Part shown: in pieces, positions 1 through 13,576 of the stretch
Position numbering within the stretch: the first letter of the stretch is position 1
Layout of the letters: every line of letters starts with the position of its first letter
Notes under the pieces: generated by a model
Seen by the model: the letters and a program-made list of their open reading frames with translations, nothing else
What the model was told of the DNA's origin: nothing
Databases searched by the model: none
Program-made: the position numbers and the translations under genes
Source of the DNA: Ditylenchus dipsaci
Taxonomy: Eukaryota; Nematoda; Chromadorea; Rhabditida; Anguinidae
Assembly (NCBI GenBank): GCA_004194705.1
Contig: SADC01000115.1
Coordinates: 151,659-215,658 of the forward strand
Length of the DNA stretch: 64,000 bases
Direction of reading: 5' to 3'

Positions 1-600
1 CTCAATATTCTGGGGTAGGTATCTTCGAGTAGGTGGATATCCCCTCGCTGGTCTGAATTTTTTTTCGGGTACGCGTGTGTGAAATCGAAATTTAGTACTA
101 TCAAACCCAACTCCCTATACGATTTTACGTGAGAATTAATGTTTTGTTTTACCTTTTGACTTAGTGTTACTATAACATAGTGTTACTTAGTGTTGTCTCG
201 AAATCGATATTTGGACCGGAACCAGAATTTGACTTTTGCTAACAGCGGAATCGGGATTTGAGTTTTGTAAAAACCGCAGCCGGAAGCGGAATTTTATTTA
301 TGCCGAAACCAAAACCGGAGTCTCAAAAACGTATTATTGAAACTAATCCATGCAGCTTTACATGTGTTTTTTTATTTTGGTATTTAACACAAAAATTAGC
401 TCCAAAAGTTGAAAATATGCGTTTGAAGTCAGCCAAGAAAGAGCAAAATCATGATAGAGTTAGGCTTAGAATTGATATTTGGATGAGGACAGGAACTGGA
501 ATCGGGATCCGAAAAGGACTGGTAAACGGAACCGCAGTTTTGGGTCAACTCTAGTGTTACTAGTTTAAAATGATTTGTTTGTCTAGGAAATATAGGAAAA
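1..600. other. No gene recognised (window start)
   Basis: AT-rich sequence with a patch at about 205-545 where GGAACCGG/CCGGAA-like words recur in both orientations. This may be a decayed repeat. No open frame here resembles a protein. Confidence 0.4.
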
Positions 601-607
601 ATTTGGC

Positions 608-742
608 TGCCAGTTGGTGTTGCCAGTTGGGAGTCCTGCCAGTTGGGTACTGCCAGTTGGGAGTCCTGCCAGTTGGGTGCTGCCAGTTGGGAGTCCTGCC
701 AGTTGGGTGCTGCCAGTTGGGGAGTCCTGCCAGTTGGGTGTC
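608..742. repeat. Minisatellite of TGCCAGTTGGG units
   Basis: Tandem array in which the word TGCCAGTTGGG recurs about nine times. Two spacers alternate (AGTCC and TGC/TAC), so the higher-order period is about 32 bp. The reading frames that cross it on both strands are by-products of the repeat. Confidence 0.85.
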
Positions 743-865
743 GTTCGATTTAATTGAGTACTCATGCTTTTCGCTGCAACTACAATTGCTGGGTTTGACG
801 GAATTCAAAAATTAAAGCGACAAAAATGTTTTATTAATAAAATGTCTTGCAGCGAAAATGTTTTT

Positions 866-925
866 GGGTCCCCGCCAATTCAAATTTCAACAATTGCTGG
901 CCTTGCACGAGCATGGTCCTTTAAA
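866..925 (+). repeat. Solo end of a TTAA-type repeat
   Basis: Contains GTCCCCGCCAATTCAAATTT and then, about 40 bp on, CATGGTCCTTTAA. The same paired words end the elements at 29649-29835, 50422-50800 and 63100-63339. No matching left end was found, so this is a solo or eroded copy. Confidence 0.55.
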
Positions 926-1202
926 GATTAAATTGACTCGGTTTGAGAAAAAGCTGAATGGGATAGTAGAATCTTCAACGTTAAAATTTTTTTGTCCTTT
1001 TTCAGCTTCTTCGTAACATGTTTCGGCTTTTTACCAGGTTTCTTCGGGTCACATTTCAGCTATTTAGTGGCATCCCGTTTTCGTGGCATATTTTTTTGTG
1101 CAATACGCTAGTCTTTTCGCAAACCAAATCAATACACGCCTTTTTAAGACGTTTAAAGCCCATTGTAAACACTAGACATGGATGTGGGTCTGGGAGTGCG
1201 TG

Positions 1203-2357
1203 TACAGTGCGTTTCATAATTTTACAGGCACCCCCTTTTTAGGTGTTTAGAGACATTTTTCAAAGAAAATAAAAAATCTGTCTTTACAGAAAGCACAAGC
1301 ATAGTCGATAACCTAGTAATTATGCAAAAATATTGGGGATGTTGGGTTATGAAAAAAAAATATGACCGAAAATTCAAATTACCACCGTTTCATAATTTTA
1401 CAGGCAGTTAGAGTAAAAAGCTGTATTCATAACATGATTCTTGTGTATTCTTAATTTTTACTGTCTTTTTGTAAGCCCTCTTCCTTAGCTACAATTAGGT
1501 AGGTCAAACTTATTTTTTGATTATTCTAGGAAAAGTTATGACCATCAACATAAAAGCGTCGATTTCTAGTCAAATAAAGAAAAATCTAATGAAATGACTG
1601 TTTGGCCACATAAATAATAGCTTTTCTCAATACTTGTCGATGAAAAGATAAAATCCATTGCATGATTCAAAGCTCTTTGATTTCTCTACATAATGACATG
1701 TTGACTGTTGTTTTATAAAAATACAGGGCTGAGAAACGGACGGTTGAAGTTAAGAAAGTAAAACACCCCTCTTTTTTGCCTTATTTTTAGCCTGTTTTGT
1801 CTTGTCGAAATTCAACCGTCCGTTTCTCAGCCCTGTATTTTTATAAAACAACAGTCAACATGTCATTATGTAGAGAAATCAAAGAGCTTTTGAATCATGC
1901 AATGGATTTTATCTTTTCATCGACAAGTATTGAGAAAAGCTATTATTTATGTGGCCAAACAGTCATTTTCATTAGATTTTTCTTTATTTTGACTAGAAAT
2001 CGACGCTTTTATGTTGATGGTCATAACTTTTCTAGAATAATCAAAAAAAATAAGTTTGACCTACCTAATTGTAGCTAAGGAGAGGGCTTACAAAAAGACA
2101 GTAAAAATTAAGAATACACAAGAATCATGTTATGAATACAGCTTTTTACTCTAACTGCCTGTAAAATTATGAAACGGTGGTAATTTGAATTTTCGGTCAT
2201 ATTTTTTTCATAACCCAACATCCCCAATATTTTTGCATAATTACTAGGTTATCGACTATGCTTGTGCTTTCTGTAAAGACAGATTTTTTATTTTCTTTAA
2301 AAAATGTCTCTAAACACCTAAAAAAGGGGTGCCTGTAAAATTATGAAACGCACTGTA
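1203..2357. mobile_element. 1.15-kb foldback MITE, Tc1/mariner-like ends
   Basis: Near-perfect inverted repeat over its whole length. The left end reads TACAGTGCGTTTCATAATTT and the right end is its complement ending CGCACTGTA. The arms meet around 1780 across a loop of about 50 bp. Ends of the form TACAGTGC with TA outermost are typical of Tc1/mariner elements. There is no transposase, so it would be mobilised in trans. The 93-residue frame inside it is only a by-product of the repeat. Confidence 0.85.
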
Positions 2358-2898
2358 GGTGTGGAACTGTCGTTTCATTGTGAGCCTTACTCAAAGGTAA
2401 GTAAAAATCTATTTTGGGATGGCTTGATTAGAGTGTCGATTGAATAAAAGCGTGTGTGCCTTTTTTCTCAAAATATTACTTTATGTCTCACCACTGTTTT
2501 TTTCGTGTTAATTTAATGATTGCCTATTAGTTTAATTAAAAGGAATTAGTCATTGCTTTCTTCTTTAAAAAAACGTGATGCTATACCATCTGCCTGCTAA
2601 TTTGCTGTTTTAACACCACTGGTTGTCTATTAATTTGCCCAATTTCACGTTTTGAACTGTGAGCAAGTCCTGGCCCGCGCAATTTATTTGAACATTGGTC
2701 ATTTAAAATAAAATTTCGAATGGACCATTTCGCATTTATGTTCAAAGGCCAGCTATTTTGTGTGATGACAAAATAATTTTTAGCGTGCTTGTGAATATAT
2801 TTATTTTTGTAGTAAATATTCTATCAATAATTTCAGTGTCTTATTTCTATTTGGTATCGGCTATTATACTTTTGGGGTACTCTTTTGCTATTGAATAA
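2358..2898. other. Region upstream of the plastin gene
   Basis: AT-rich sequence between the 1.15-kb foldback and the plastin start codon. I see no clear TATA box, initiator or CpG patch. The plastin promoter and 5' UTR presumably lie here, but this is inferred from position only. Confidence 0.3.
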
Positions 2899-5800
2899 AT
2901 GCTGAACAAAGAGCAACTAGCGGATTTGGCAGAGCAGTTTCCAACGGTTGGTTTATTTAGTCATCTTATTTGTGAGATCACTTTTTAATTGTGGGGTTTA
3001 TTTTAGCTTAAGGAAAATGGGTCGGACACGTAGCCCATGGAGACATCCAAGCCGCTCTCAAGGTGGTTGGCATCGACATTCCAGGATATCAGGTAATACT
3101 TGGTCAGGAAAGATGGCGAGCAAGTATCGTAAAAAGAATTCATAGGTCTATGTGAAAATGCAATCTATTAATGTTCACCTAAATAGATCCGTAAAGACGT
3201 TACGCGCGGTAAGAAGTGTTGGTGGTGGTGATATCGCACACTTTTTTAAATGCGATAAGGTTGACATTCGAGTTTTCGGTAGAAGTGCGTATAGCTACAC
3301 GCTGTTCATTTTTTTAAGATTAAAATTTTGCTGACTACATTCGTCAAATTTATACCCAATCACCTGTAGCATGAAAATCGATTACCGCTTTTGGACTTTA
3401 GCTTAATATTCTGACCGTTTGGAAGCCAAGAAACGTATTTATCAGAGTATTATGTATTATTTTAGAGCATATATGACTTGCTGACAATGATCGCCGCTCA
3501 TGATACCCGTATTATGAGTTCTTTATAAGTTTGATTTTACTGATCTACCACTTTGGGCGAGATATCGTCTTGCATTGCAAAAAGTCATATGTTCTATAAA
3601 AGAAAATGTGAAGCTCCAAAAAAACCACCTTGTCAATAAGGCGTACTTAAATTTTTGAATTATTTATCAAGTTAAACAATGTCTTGCAACATCCTAAAGA
3701 GCTCCCGAAAAGGGTGCAGAACGCTTGAGATTGAAAGATGCGCGCACTTACCTTCGACAAGTTTCTTAGAAATATTCTTGTTCATAAAATGCATGAAAAG
3801 TCTCTTTTTGCATAGCCTGCGTGACCAAGACAGAGAGCGGTACCTGCGAAATCTGAACCCACTGATTATTGTGAAATCTATAAAAATTTCTAACGCATCG
3901 AGTCATACAACAATAAATATTTGTTTGGACTCAGCCATAGATCCAAACACTCAAATAAAAAAATTTAGCTTAGAGAAGTGTTGGATCACTTTGGTGGAGC
4001 TAAAATTTGAGCTACGAGGAGTTCAATTCTCTGTTCGAACAACTGGATTCTGAAAAGGTTGTTTGAAGAATTTTAAGTTTGACCGAAATTATAAAAGGTA
4101 AAATTTCAGCATGCTGAGACTAGCCGTTGGAAGAAGCGGATTGGCAGTGTCACAGGAACATATCAGGTTCAAGGTAATATTGTAAGCACTCCATCCATTT
4201 GCTGTGACTATCCCTTGTTTATATATAAAAAATTATGCGAAAAGTAAACAATTCTCGACTTGAACTTCCAAAGTCAGGTATTTACACAAAAATTTTGGAA
4301 GTCGGTGATAGTGCCGGTGCGATAATTTTCAAGGATCTGTGCTGGTGCCGAAATTCTAGTAACTAAATCACCGATTTTAAAAGTAGATCAAAAGTATTTT
4401 TTTAGAATGGGCTTGAGCAAACAAGAGTATCGAGATCGACCCTATGGCAAATCCGGTGTTAAAGTTGGAGTTGAGTTAGAGTATTGGTATTGTGAGCATA
4501 CTTTACTCCATCTTCAACTCCTACTCCAACTTCGGGTTCCCTAACGATCCATTAAAATATTCCGACATTCAAAGGCCTGAAAAATAGGTTACCCCTAAGC
4601 CGATCATAGAAAAGATTCCTTTATACTATTTCACTTCGCAGTAAAATAGATTACCGCCTTTACTGCAAACATTGTATGCAAATAATATGTTCCCGTTGTC
4701 GTCAAATATATTTATGAGGGTCATTTTTAGGCATTGCTGTCCATGGCGCAGACGAAATTGTGCACACTATCCGAGTTGAGGTAATGACCCTTATACTGTG
4801 CTCATCTCTTTTTGACAAAATATATTTTTTGTTAGGAAGAGGTTGCCTTTTCGAATTGGATCAACAGCAGTCTCTCACAAGACACTGATCTGAAGCCACA
4901 TTTGCCAGTCAACCCAGAAGGGGGTGATCTCTATCAAAAAGTCAGCGATGGCTTGATCATTTGGTTTGTCAAAGTTCATATTTTTACTTAGCACTTACAT
5001 AGACTGCTTTTATTATTGAAACCTAAGTTTTTGCAACCCAGCTATTTCTGTTATAACTGGATATATACTGGGTATATTTGCATATGATGCAGCGAAAAGG
5101 AACAAACAGGATAAATTTAAAAGCATTAATGCATGCCCATGATCAAATACAATCAATTTCAGCAAGCTTATCAACCTGGCCGCACCAGAGACCATTGATG
5201 AGCGAGGCATCAACAAGAAAATCTCAATACCTACACAAAACTCGAAAATCTGACACTTTGCTTGATGTCAGCACAAGCCATTGGCTGTAATATTGTCAAT
5301 ATTGATGCAGATGACCTTAATAAAGGCAAGCCTCATCTTGTGTTGGGCTTGTTGTGGCAAATTATCAGGGTGGGTTGTGAAATTTGAGTTGACGTTGCAA
5401 TACTTTCTTGTTGTAGATTGGACTATTTCGGGAGATCGACCTTATTCATGTGCCTGGTCTATTCCACTTGTTGAATGAGGGTGAAACATTAGATGACTTC
5501 AGAGGGCTTTCTCCAGAACAGATCCTCATACGATGGGTCAACTACCATCTTAAAAATGTAAGAGTTTTCGATAGTCAAGCCCTAATTAGGCGGTATCGTC
5601 ATTACAAAATAGAGGTTTACAAAATAGACGGTTTACAAAATACAGCGACTTTTAAAAATTCCCCCTCGTTTTACAAGACCGGGCCAGAGACCCAGCATCC
5701 AAAATTTAACCTAGCACTCAGAAAGTGCCGGGCATAGGCGCAACCCACGGGTCCAGCCCGCTGATCGACTTGGTCCATGAAAAGTACTCATACTTATGCC

Positions 5801-8800
5801 TGCACCACAAGTTCCTGGGTTTGAAAGTACCCTTAGACGCTAAGAGAAGTAATACTCTAAGGATCCCACCATCTCGAAAAGTGGCCCCTGTATTATTCCC
5901 TTCCCCTCCCAATACGGCCCGCAATCCCATTTAAATTGCTTTTCCGGTCCTTTTATGGCGAAATTATTGTATAAAAATGATTTTTGACCATCCCTAAAAA
6001 AGTAGGTTTCGGGGGGGGGGTATATTACAGTAGCGCCAATGAATAAATGAATAGTATTTAATAACATCTATTTCGCTAAAAATATTTCTTTTGGTGAACT
6101 TTGAATTTTTCGTAACATTACTTTAATGTATTTTCTAATTAATGAAAATGGGTAGCGCCGAAGTTCAAGCCAAAACAATTTGAGCTTCAAACCACACAAA
6201 AAAAACCAGGGGTTTTAAATGACGATTCGGGTATATAAGGCTTGGTTACATTATTTTTGTAAATTTTACAATATTCGCCTTCTACTCTTTTGTCTACAAG
6301 GCAGCCTGATAAGACTCAATGAAGAACTTAAAAAAGCCCTTGTTTCAACGATTATCATAAAAATATCATACAGTCAACTCCTCCATAGTGTACACTCGCC
6401 ATAATGTGCACCCGCGCCATAATGCATATTATTAATGCATTTTTCATCCTGTAACCCAATGAAATTTAAAAATTTTCATAAATATCAATTTATATCTGTC
6501 GAAAATAAAAGCAGAAAAGTTATTTATTGCAGCACTTTTCTAGCATCCGAAAAGAATCAAAGTTGTACAGTCCGCTCTCGATGAACCGGCACTTTTAAAA
6601 AACGTGATTTGGCTGATGGAAAAGGAAATTTGACAAAACTTACTCCTGATAGACCGCACCCAAGCTGGTCCCCAGACTAGATATCGGTATGGTTAGATAC
6701 CGGAACTTAGCTAGTAATAAAAATTTTAAGAGTCAAAAATTCCCGATTAGTAATTGGCAGTAGGGTTGGCAAGGGTAGTGCTAAAACGACTGATCGATGA
6801 AGTGATGGGTTTCGTTAGCATTTTTCAACAGTTTGTAAAATCTTCCTTTTTCGCGTTTCAGTATTTTTTTTCAAACTATTTTGTAGATTTTGTCTTTCTG
6901 CCTACAACGGTTCAAAAAAAAATTTCTGAAACGCGAAAAAGGAAGATTTTACATACTGTTGAAAAATGCTAACGAAACCATCACTTCATCGATCAGTCGT
7001 TTTAGCACTACCCTTGCCACCCTAATTGGCAGTTCGTACCGTAGAAACTATACTATAAAATTATTTTGTTAATTAACACGACATCAACCCTGTTGCTCTA
7101 TGTGAAGAGGATTAAAATCCTATCCCTAACTCAGTGGCTATATAAGCTCACACATTTTACTATTGTTTTTGGTGAAAAATATTTATGTCTCATATCAATA
7201 AATGCTGTTGTCTTGTGCTTAATATTAGCTCACTAATCCCAACCTCTTTAGTCCGGAACAAATCGTCGCCTCAACAACTTTACCAGTGACATTGTTGACT
7301 CGAGATCTACACTTACCTCATTAACCAAATTGCACCCAAAGAAGCTTACACGACTCTGGGACCGCTCAGTGTTCATGTTAGTTTATCCGTTTTGAAAAGC
7401 TACATTTACAATGAAATTAAACGTTTTAGGGAGATGTTCCTCGTGCTGGATCCATGTTGAAAGAGGCTGATAAGATTGGCTGCCGAGAGTTCGTGACACC
7501 TGAAGATGTGGCCAAAGGACACTACAAGCTTAATCGTACCTTTTTAAATATTTTTGCCGGCTAAGTTTAGACTTTGAAAACTAATTCGTTTTAGTTGCCT
7601 TTGTTGCCAATCTGTTTAACAAGTATCCTGGCCTGCCTGAACCTGGAGCAGACGAAATCCGTAAGTAACTTTGAATGACCCAATATCCGTAGTAAGGCGA
7701 GACAACTACTCCTTTTTAAAAAATTTTGAATAGCTTTTCACAGAACCCAATTCCCTCGAACTTAATTTGAGCCATTGTCCTAAAATAAATTGGATTAGGG
7801 AAGAAAAACATAGAAACGACTACACCTGAATACAATATAACGACGCAAACGGAGAAAAGTTGAAAAAAAGCACAAGCTGAAGTTTCTTGTAAGCAAACTG
7901 AAATCATCTATTACCTATCCCATGCTAACGCCGCGTAACCAAACCCCTCAATTTATGTATCTTCACCGAATACCTTTAAATTGTAGACATAAAAGTTAAA
8001 TATAACTTTTTTAAATAGATTTCATGATTAACAATTTGATGAGTTTGACTAACATCGAAATGATTTTACTTGTGTATTACTGAAAAACACCAATGACGTC
8101 ATATAAGTTCAAACCTTAAATTTTAGCTGATATAGAGGTGATTGAGGAAACACCAGAAGAAAAGACCTACAGAAATTGGATGAACAGTCTGGTGTCGACC
8201 CTCATGTCAACTACTTATACTCCGACTTGCAGAATGGAATAGTTATCTTCCAGGTTACTTTATTACCCTCTCATATTCCAAAAACCGAGAATCAATAATT
8301 TTTTGTTCAGCTATATGATGCCATCCGCCCAGGTATTGTCAACTGGAAGCGTGTGGTCAAACAGTTTCGCAAATTGCAGAGCATGATGGATCAGGTATTT
8401 TATTACTTGTTTTATAGCTCATTTTGATCGACACCTCTAATATCTAAGATCCAAAACTGCAACTACGCTGTGGAATTGGGCAAACAGCTTCGTTTTTCTT
8501 TGGTGGGTATCCAGGGCAAGGACATCTACGACGCCAACCAAACTTTGACCCTCGCACTGGTCTGGCAGCTTATGCGAGGTTTGTCTGGCTCGCATCATCC
8601 TCTTCGCCTAAATATTTAAAGAAACTAAACCAATTTTGAGCAAAATTTTACATATGTTACAGAAAATCAACCTGTACAACCTTACGGGAATCACAAATTA
8701 CGTTCTGTAAACAAAATTTTGCGACAAGACCTATAAAATTACTTAATGCCACTAACTTAATTACTGATACGAGCACTATCAATTAAAAAAAAGCCACGAA

Positions 8801-11800
8801 AATAACTTATTCAGTATTGTGCTGTGAAATATTTTGTGCAATATCCAGGTTTTGCAATATTTATTTAAGACCAAAAAGTGGTCATGTTACATTCGTGAGC
8901 CTCGGTTTAAAGGAAGGGTGAAAGCTGTTAAGGAGAAGCGAGAAGGAGTTAAGGAGAAGCAGGAAGCGAAAGGATTTATCCAATTTTTTTTAAATGTGGT
9001 TATTAAGCCATATTTTGTCGACAACCCGATTTTGTGATCTTAAATAAACTTGTGCAAAATTAAAAGTTGAGTTAGCATTATCAATATCAGAATTTCTAAA
9101 TTCCTTCAAAAAATGCCCTGAAAACTGAAATGCAATAGAAGTCTACTCATCCTTTTTTCGATGGTTTTTTTCCTTTTTCCATTTAGATTTTCACGGCATT
9201 TTTTGAAGGAATTTAGAAATTCTGATATGGATGATGCTAACCCAACTTTTATTTTGCACAAGTTTATCTGAGACCACGAAATCGGGTTGTCGACAAAATA
9301 TGGCTCAATGACTACATTTGAAAAATAAAAAACTTCGATAAATCCTGTCGTGTCTTCCGGAAAATACACAAATGCACAAAAAATACACAATTAGCAGCAT
9401 TTTATTGGTTAGAGAGTGACCATTGTAAAGAGTATTTTTTATTGTACCGTGGCAAATCAGCGATCATTCAACATTCATCACTTAGGTGTAGGTAACACTA
9501 CTTAAAACCTGGGTAGTATTCCTGAAGACGACCACCTTTATGCTATACACATAGGCGCCACTATACAGATAAGTAAATTGGGTACCTTGGTACTAAGTCC
9601 TACCTGAGTACTACCACTTTTCTAGTGAATATGAGTATCACCACCGATAAACCAAATGATTAGGATACATGAGGACTACAGCCTCTACACCTAGGTACTA
9701 CATCTCCTCTACAAGATGCAATTTACATCTGGAAAAAATTATCAGTACCGTATTTCCTCTAATAAGCGCCCCGGGGCGCTTATTTTTCAAACTCCCAAAA
9801 ATTGGAAAATTTGGAATTCGATTTCGAGATTTTTGGGTGCTCAACCAAATCTAAAAATGGAATCGGTAGAGCTCGTGGGATTTAAGAAAACATATCAAAC
9901 AGCTTTGCAAAATATTGCTTCTAAACTGAGATCCAGCCCTCAAAGTCGAGGGGGGGGGCGCTTATTAGAAGAAATACGGAATATGAAAAGTTGTAATCAT
10001 TTTTCGTACTTTCGCGCCAAGACAAAATTCTAAAAAGCTTCCACTTTTCAAAAGGCTCTAGCGAATTTTTTTTGACGAAAATTTCAAAACCAAAAACATC
10101 ATCGTGTTCAGCGCAAATTCTGAGTCCAACTAGGCAAAAGTGTCGCTCGGGCTTCGAGTGTTAAAGGACATAGGCTACTAACGATGGGGAGAGTATGTTT
10201 GTTTTTCTCTTTTTCTTTTATGATTGGGTTCCAGATCCACAATTATCAAAGATATTTTAATAAGGTGTGTCAACAGTGTAACTTATCATGATCTCAAAAT
10301 ATGACCGAAATGTGGTAACGTGCTTTGTACTGACTATTTTACACTGTCTTTCTTGGGTTACCATTAATTTAACAACTCAGAAGTTTATCAAAATTTTGGT
10401 GTGGCAATGATAAAAGAAGATATCAAAAATATTCTACATTTCAGCCTATACACTAACTATTCTGGCACAATGCACACAGAGTGGCGAGAGCTTAGCAACT
10501 GACAAAGAAATCATCGCCTGGGTGAACGAGAGCTGCGCAACTCCGCAAGTCAGCCCAATCAAGAACTTCCAAGACTCAGTGAGTCATTAAGATTAACAAT
10601 TTTTTGACATACTATCTTAACTTTAAGTCTATATCCGATGCCAAAGTTTTGATCGATCTTGTGGATGCAATCAAACCTGGCACAATCAATTATGAGCTTG
10701 TGCAGTCAGGCAGTCCAGAGGTGAATAATTGTTGACTATTATATTAATTAGACATCATTTCAAAAAATTTTGCAGGCAAAGATGGAAAACGCAAAATACG
10801 CTATTACCTCAGGCCGTAAAATTGGAGCCAAGATATATGCTAACCAGAAGACATTGTTAATGTAAGTTAACTTTTGTGGAATCTATCCATCACAAATGTG
10901 TATCAACCTAGGGTGTATAAATATTTCGACAGTCAGGGATAAATGGAAATAAATAATTGTCATTAGCTCATGTAAATTCCAATGATTATTTCCAATAGCA
11001 TCGCCAAAGCACTCAAAAACGTGTTTTTCAAACGAGCTATCAAACTTCTCCAAATATTTGGTAGTTTTAAGCATGGTTCGCAAAATACACAATTTTAAGC
11101 ACTAATGTCATATACCCCTCCCAAAGAAGTTAGTGACTAATATTCTCCCTAATAATTTTTTCATTAGGCTTAGCCTAGGCTAAGGCTCATAGACTTAGCC
11201 TTAAGTTTAGGCTCAGGACCTTGCCATTACTAACAAGAGCATCGCATAACTTTTTTTGCATAACTTTTTTTTAAATTTGGTTTTAAACACTCTTAAAAAT
11301 TATTGGGGAGGGTATACGAGGGTATACGACATTATCACACAAGCGTCCGATTTTGTATAGATATACAAGACGTACAAATCTATAAACAAATTGGCTGATC
11401 TTCTTTGTCTTTATATGTGTAGTTTTGTCAAATTTTTCTACAGCAGTAAAAGCAAAGTTGTGCAGGACATCACAACCCAGCTCTACAACTTTACTTTTCA
11501 TCGTGAAAGAAGTTTTCGAAAAATGTACACATAAAAAGACAAAGGAAGGTTAGAAAAATTTCGTATAGATTTTTTAGGTCTGCATATATATAAAAATTGT
11601 ATATTTTGCGAGACAACAAATAAATTTTATTTCATTTAAACACAAATTTTTTTCTGTGATACTATTGAAAGCAATTCGAAGCTGAGATCTAGAGCTACAC
11701 GATGGCGCAAAATATGCCAGGTTTTAGTAATTTTTGCTTTGTTTTGTAGTTTGAGCCATGTGAAATGTGTACACAAAACTAGCCAAGACTAATTTGAATC

Positions 11801-11912
11801 TGTTTAGGTAAGACCGAAGATGGTTATGACCTGTTTTGCGTGCTTAATGGCGAGAGACTACCTGCCAGACATGCGCGAGATCACCACCAATGGAAACAGC
11901 AATGGAAACTGA
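2899..11912 (+). CDS. PLS3: Plastin/fimbrin, actin-bundling protein (18 exons)
   Basis: Plastins cross-link actin filaments through two tandem actin-binding domains, each made of two CH domains, behind Ca-binding EF-hands. Exons: 2899-2946, 3007-3092, 3969-4057, 4110-4173, 4731-4780, 4836-4963, 5163-5369, 5417-5557, 7252-7376, 7430-7535, 7595-7660, 8127-8253, 8311-8394, 8449-8578, 10445-10578, 10628-10720, 10776-10861, 11808-11912. Exons 2-3 encode two EF-hand-like loops. The first lacks the usual leading Asp. The second (DHFGGAK...SYE) keeps Ile8 and Glu12. CH1 starts at [10 protein letters not shown]. Later landmarks are [62 protein letters not shown] and, near the end, [11 protein letters not shown]. 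Six exons (2, 3, 7, 10, 12, 18) each lack one base beside a homopolymer. Counting these back gives 624 codons, against about 627-630 in vertebrate plastins. The paralogue cannot be assigned, so the symbol is a family label. Confidence 0.95.
4462..4533. repeat. Short inverted repeat in plastin intron 4
   Basis: GTTGGAGTTGAG at the left is mirrored by CTCCTACTCCAAC at the right, with an imperfect stem of about 30 bp. It may be a worn MITE or a simple hairpin. Confidence 0.45.
5870..5940 (-). repeat. Half copy of the TTAA core element (plastin intron 8)
   Basis: Contains CCCTTCCCCTCCCAATACGG then CCCGCAATCCCATTTAAAT. This matches the right end of the core seen at 16083-16947 and 34003-34472. 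The GC-rich stretch before it (5650-5870) may belong to the same insertion. No left half was found. Confidence 0.55.
6761..7024. mobile_element. hAT-type foldback MITE in plastin intron 8, 8-bp TSD
   Basis: 264-bp palindrome starting TAGGGTTGGCAAGGGTAGTG and ending in the near-complement CCCTTGCCACCCTA. It is flanked on both sides by the same 8 bp, ATTGGCAG (6753-6760 and 7025-7032). An 8-bp target duplication and YAGGG-type ends are hallmarks of hAT transposition. No coding capacity. Confidence 0.93.
8969..9348. mobile_element. Foldback element in plastin intron 14
   Basis: Imperfect inverted repeat. AAGGATTTATCC...GTCGACAACCCGATTT on the left is mirrored by AATCGGGTTGTCGAC...GATAAATCCTG on the right. 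The inner arms around 9045-9250 match closely. No obvious target duplication was seen. Confidence 0.75.
9746..9981. mobile_element. TACCGTATT-family foldback (subfamily B)
   Basis: Left end TACCGTATTTCCTCTAATAA, right end TTATTAGAAGAAATACGGA. The interior shares TTTTTGGGTGCTCAACCAAA-like text with the copies at 52053-52306 and 61896-62140. The left end carries a GC palindrome, GCGCCCCGGGGCGC, whose half recurs at the right end. It lies in plastin intron 14. Confidence 0.85.
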
Positions 11913-13468
11913 TTACTTCTGTTATCAACATATTCTTAGTGTGTCTGTGTTTGCAATCCTTATTTATTTCAACCGTTTACTTGATAAGATTTTTTGTCTT
12001 CATTCAGCTTGTATTATTAACGGCATGCAAGCATTTCAGGAAAATTATGACATTTCGCGCGAATTCAAAAAGTGTATTGTGCTAAGCAAAGGGTTACACG
12101 ACGGTTTTTTAACCGGTCAATTAACAACGCTCCTTTAAGCGGTCATTTGATATTTTTATCTGGCAAAAAAACTTTGGTTGATAAATTTCTTTAGTTTAGG
12201 GCTGCCAGTTGTCAAATTTCTCAACTTTGGCAAATGCATATAAAATGCTACTATATATGTGGTTATTTCCGGTTATTCGGACGCACTGAATTTTATAAAA
12301 ATACAAATGTCTGAAAAAAATTTCAGATGCTAAAATACAAATCTTTTTGCTTCTCCAATATTTCCTTATCAATATTTAAAAAAATTTGGTCTTTTAAAAC
12401 GAGCGCATTATTGGACAACAAGGTTTGGACAAAAAATTTTCAAAAAATTGTCTTGACAAAAAAAATTCCTTTTCCAAAAAAGACATTGAAATATAAAAAT
12501 AGTTAACAAAATAAATTTTAGTTCGAATTTGCGTGAAATGTCATAAGAAATTCTAAAATGTTTGAAGCACCAATAATATATACAGTCGGGCCAGCAACTT
12601 AAGCTTTTTCAAGCTAATTTTACCGTTCAAGGCAGAGGGTAATCGCCTCTGATGGCTATGACTAAAATCCCTCTGTTATTCCATTTGATGTTGGTTTAGG
12701 CTGTCCTGAATGCAGTCAAACCTCTACATAGCTCACTCTCTACACAGCTGAGACGGTGAGAGAGTCCTAGGTATAGGATTGACAGTGTATGTATTGTAGA
12801 CTTTGCAAAAACTTTACGATCAGTTTAGTCATTAGTATCATTTTCACCACATCTTTTTCTCAAAACGTTCTTCTCCTTTCGATCCATTTTTGTTATTGTA
12901 TTTTTTTCGCTTGTTTTTATATAAGAAGGAGAACATATAGATATTCCAATCGGTGATTCCTAGTGCTCTCTCTTTCTCAATCATTCCTTGATTCTATGAT
13001 CAAAAGCAGAAGCCGCACTTGTATTGCAGACTAACAAATATGATGAGCATTTCAAAATCTTAATTTTTACCTTTTTTACTTTTGAAAGTATTTTTGTGTT
13101 TATTTGATTCATAAGATTATATAAAAAATTTCAGTAACTTAAATCTTGCTTTTATTTTTTCGCACTTTCTGCCAACAAATTCATCTATGGTCTTGGTCTT
13201 GTTCAGCCCAAAGTATTACGAGCACAGATTCTAAACTTAATATTCAACATATAGCCCACTTAAAACTATGTGATGTCCCAAAAGATCGCGGAATTTTGCC
13301 TTAGTCTCCTGTTGTGTTTTGTCGCATTTTTAAAATTTGTTTTTGAGTTTGCTTCGAATTTTTTTGTCTAATTCTGTTAAAGTTTTTGTCAAAGAAATGT
13401 CCGTCTACAGGAAAGAAAAAAGTCAAAACAAATAAAACAACACATTCAAAAAATGCGATAAAGCACGG
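11913..13468. other. Plastin 3' flank, no gene recognised
   Basis: AT-rich sequence downstream of the plastin stop codon. The 3' UTR must begin here. Several AATAAA-like words occur but none can be singled out. TACAGTCGGGCC near 12590 may be a worn pogo-like end. Confidence 0.35.
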
Positions 13469-13532
13469 CACTATACTATTATCCTTGTCCAAAATATGCT
13501 TTCATATTTTGGACAAGGATAATAGTATAGTG
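13469..13532. repeat. 64-bp near-perfect hairpin
   Basis: Two arms of about 30 bp (CACTATACTATTATCCTTGT and onward) pair almost perfectly across a 4-nt CTTT loop. It lies just downstream of the C-terminal SDR exon on that gene's strand. It may be a short MITE with TA-rich ends. Confidence 0.85.
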
Positions 13533-13576
13533 TCCAAAACACAATATGGGGATCAAGGTTTTGTGACAACCTAACA

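Noticed and set aside
1797..2078. 93-residue open frame on the + strand
   Set aside because: Lies wholly within the right arm of the 1203-2357 foldback; no protein-like features.
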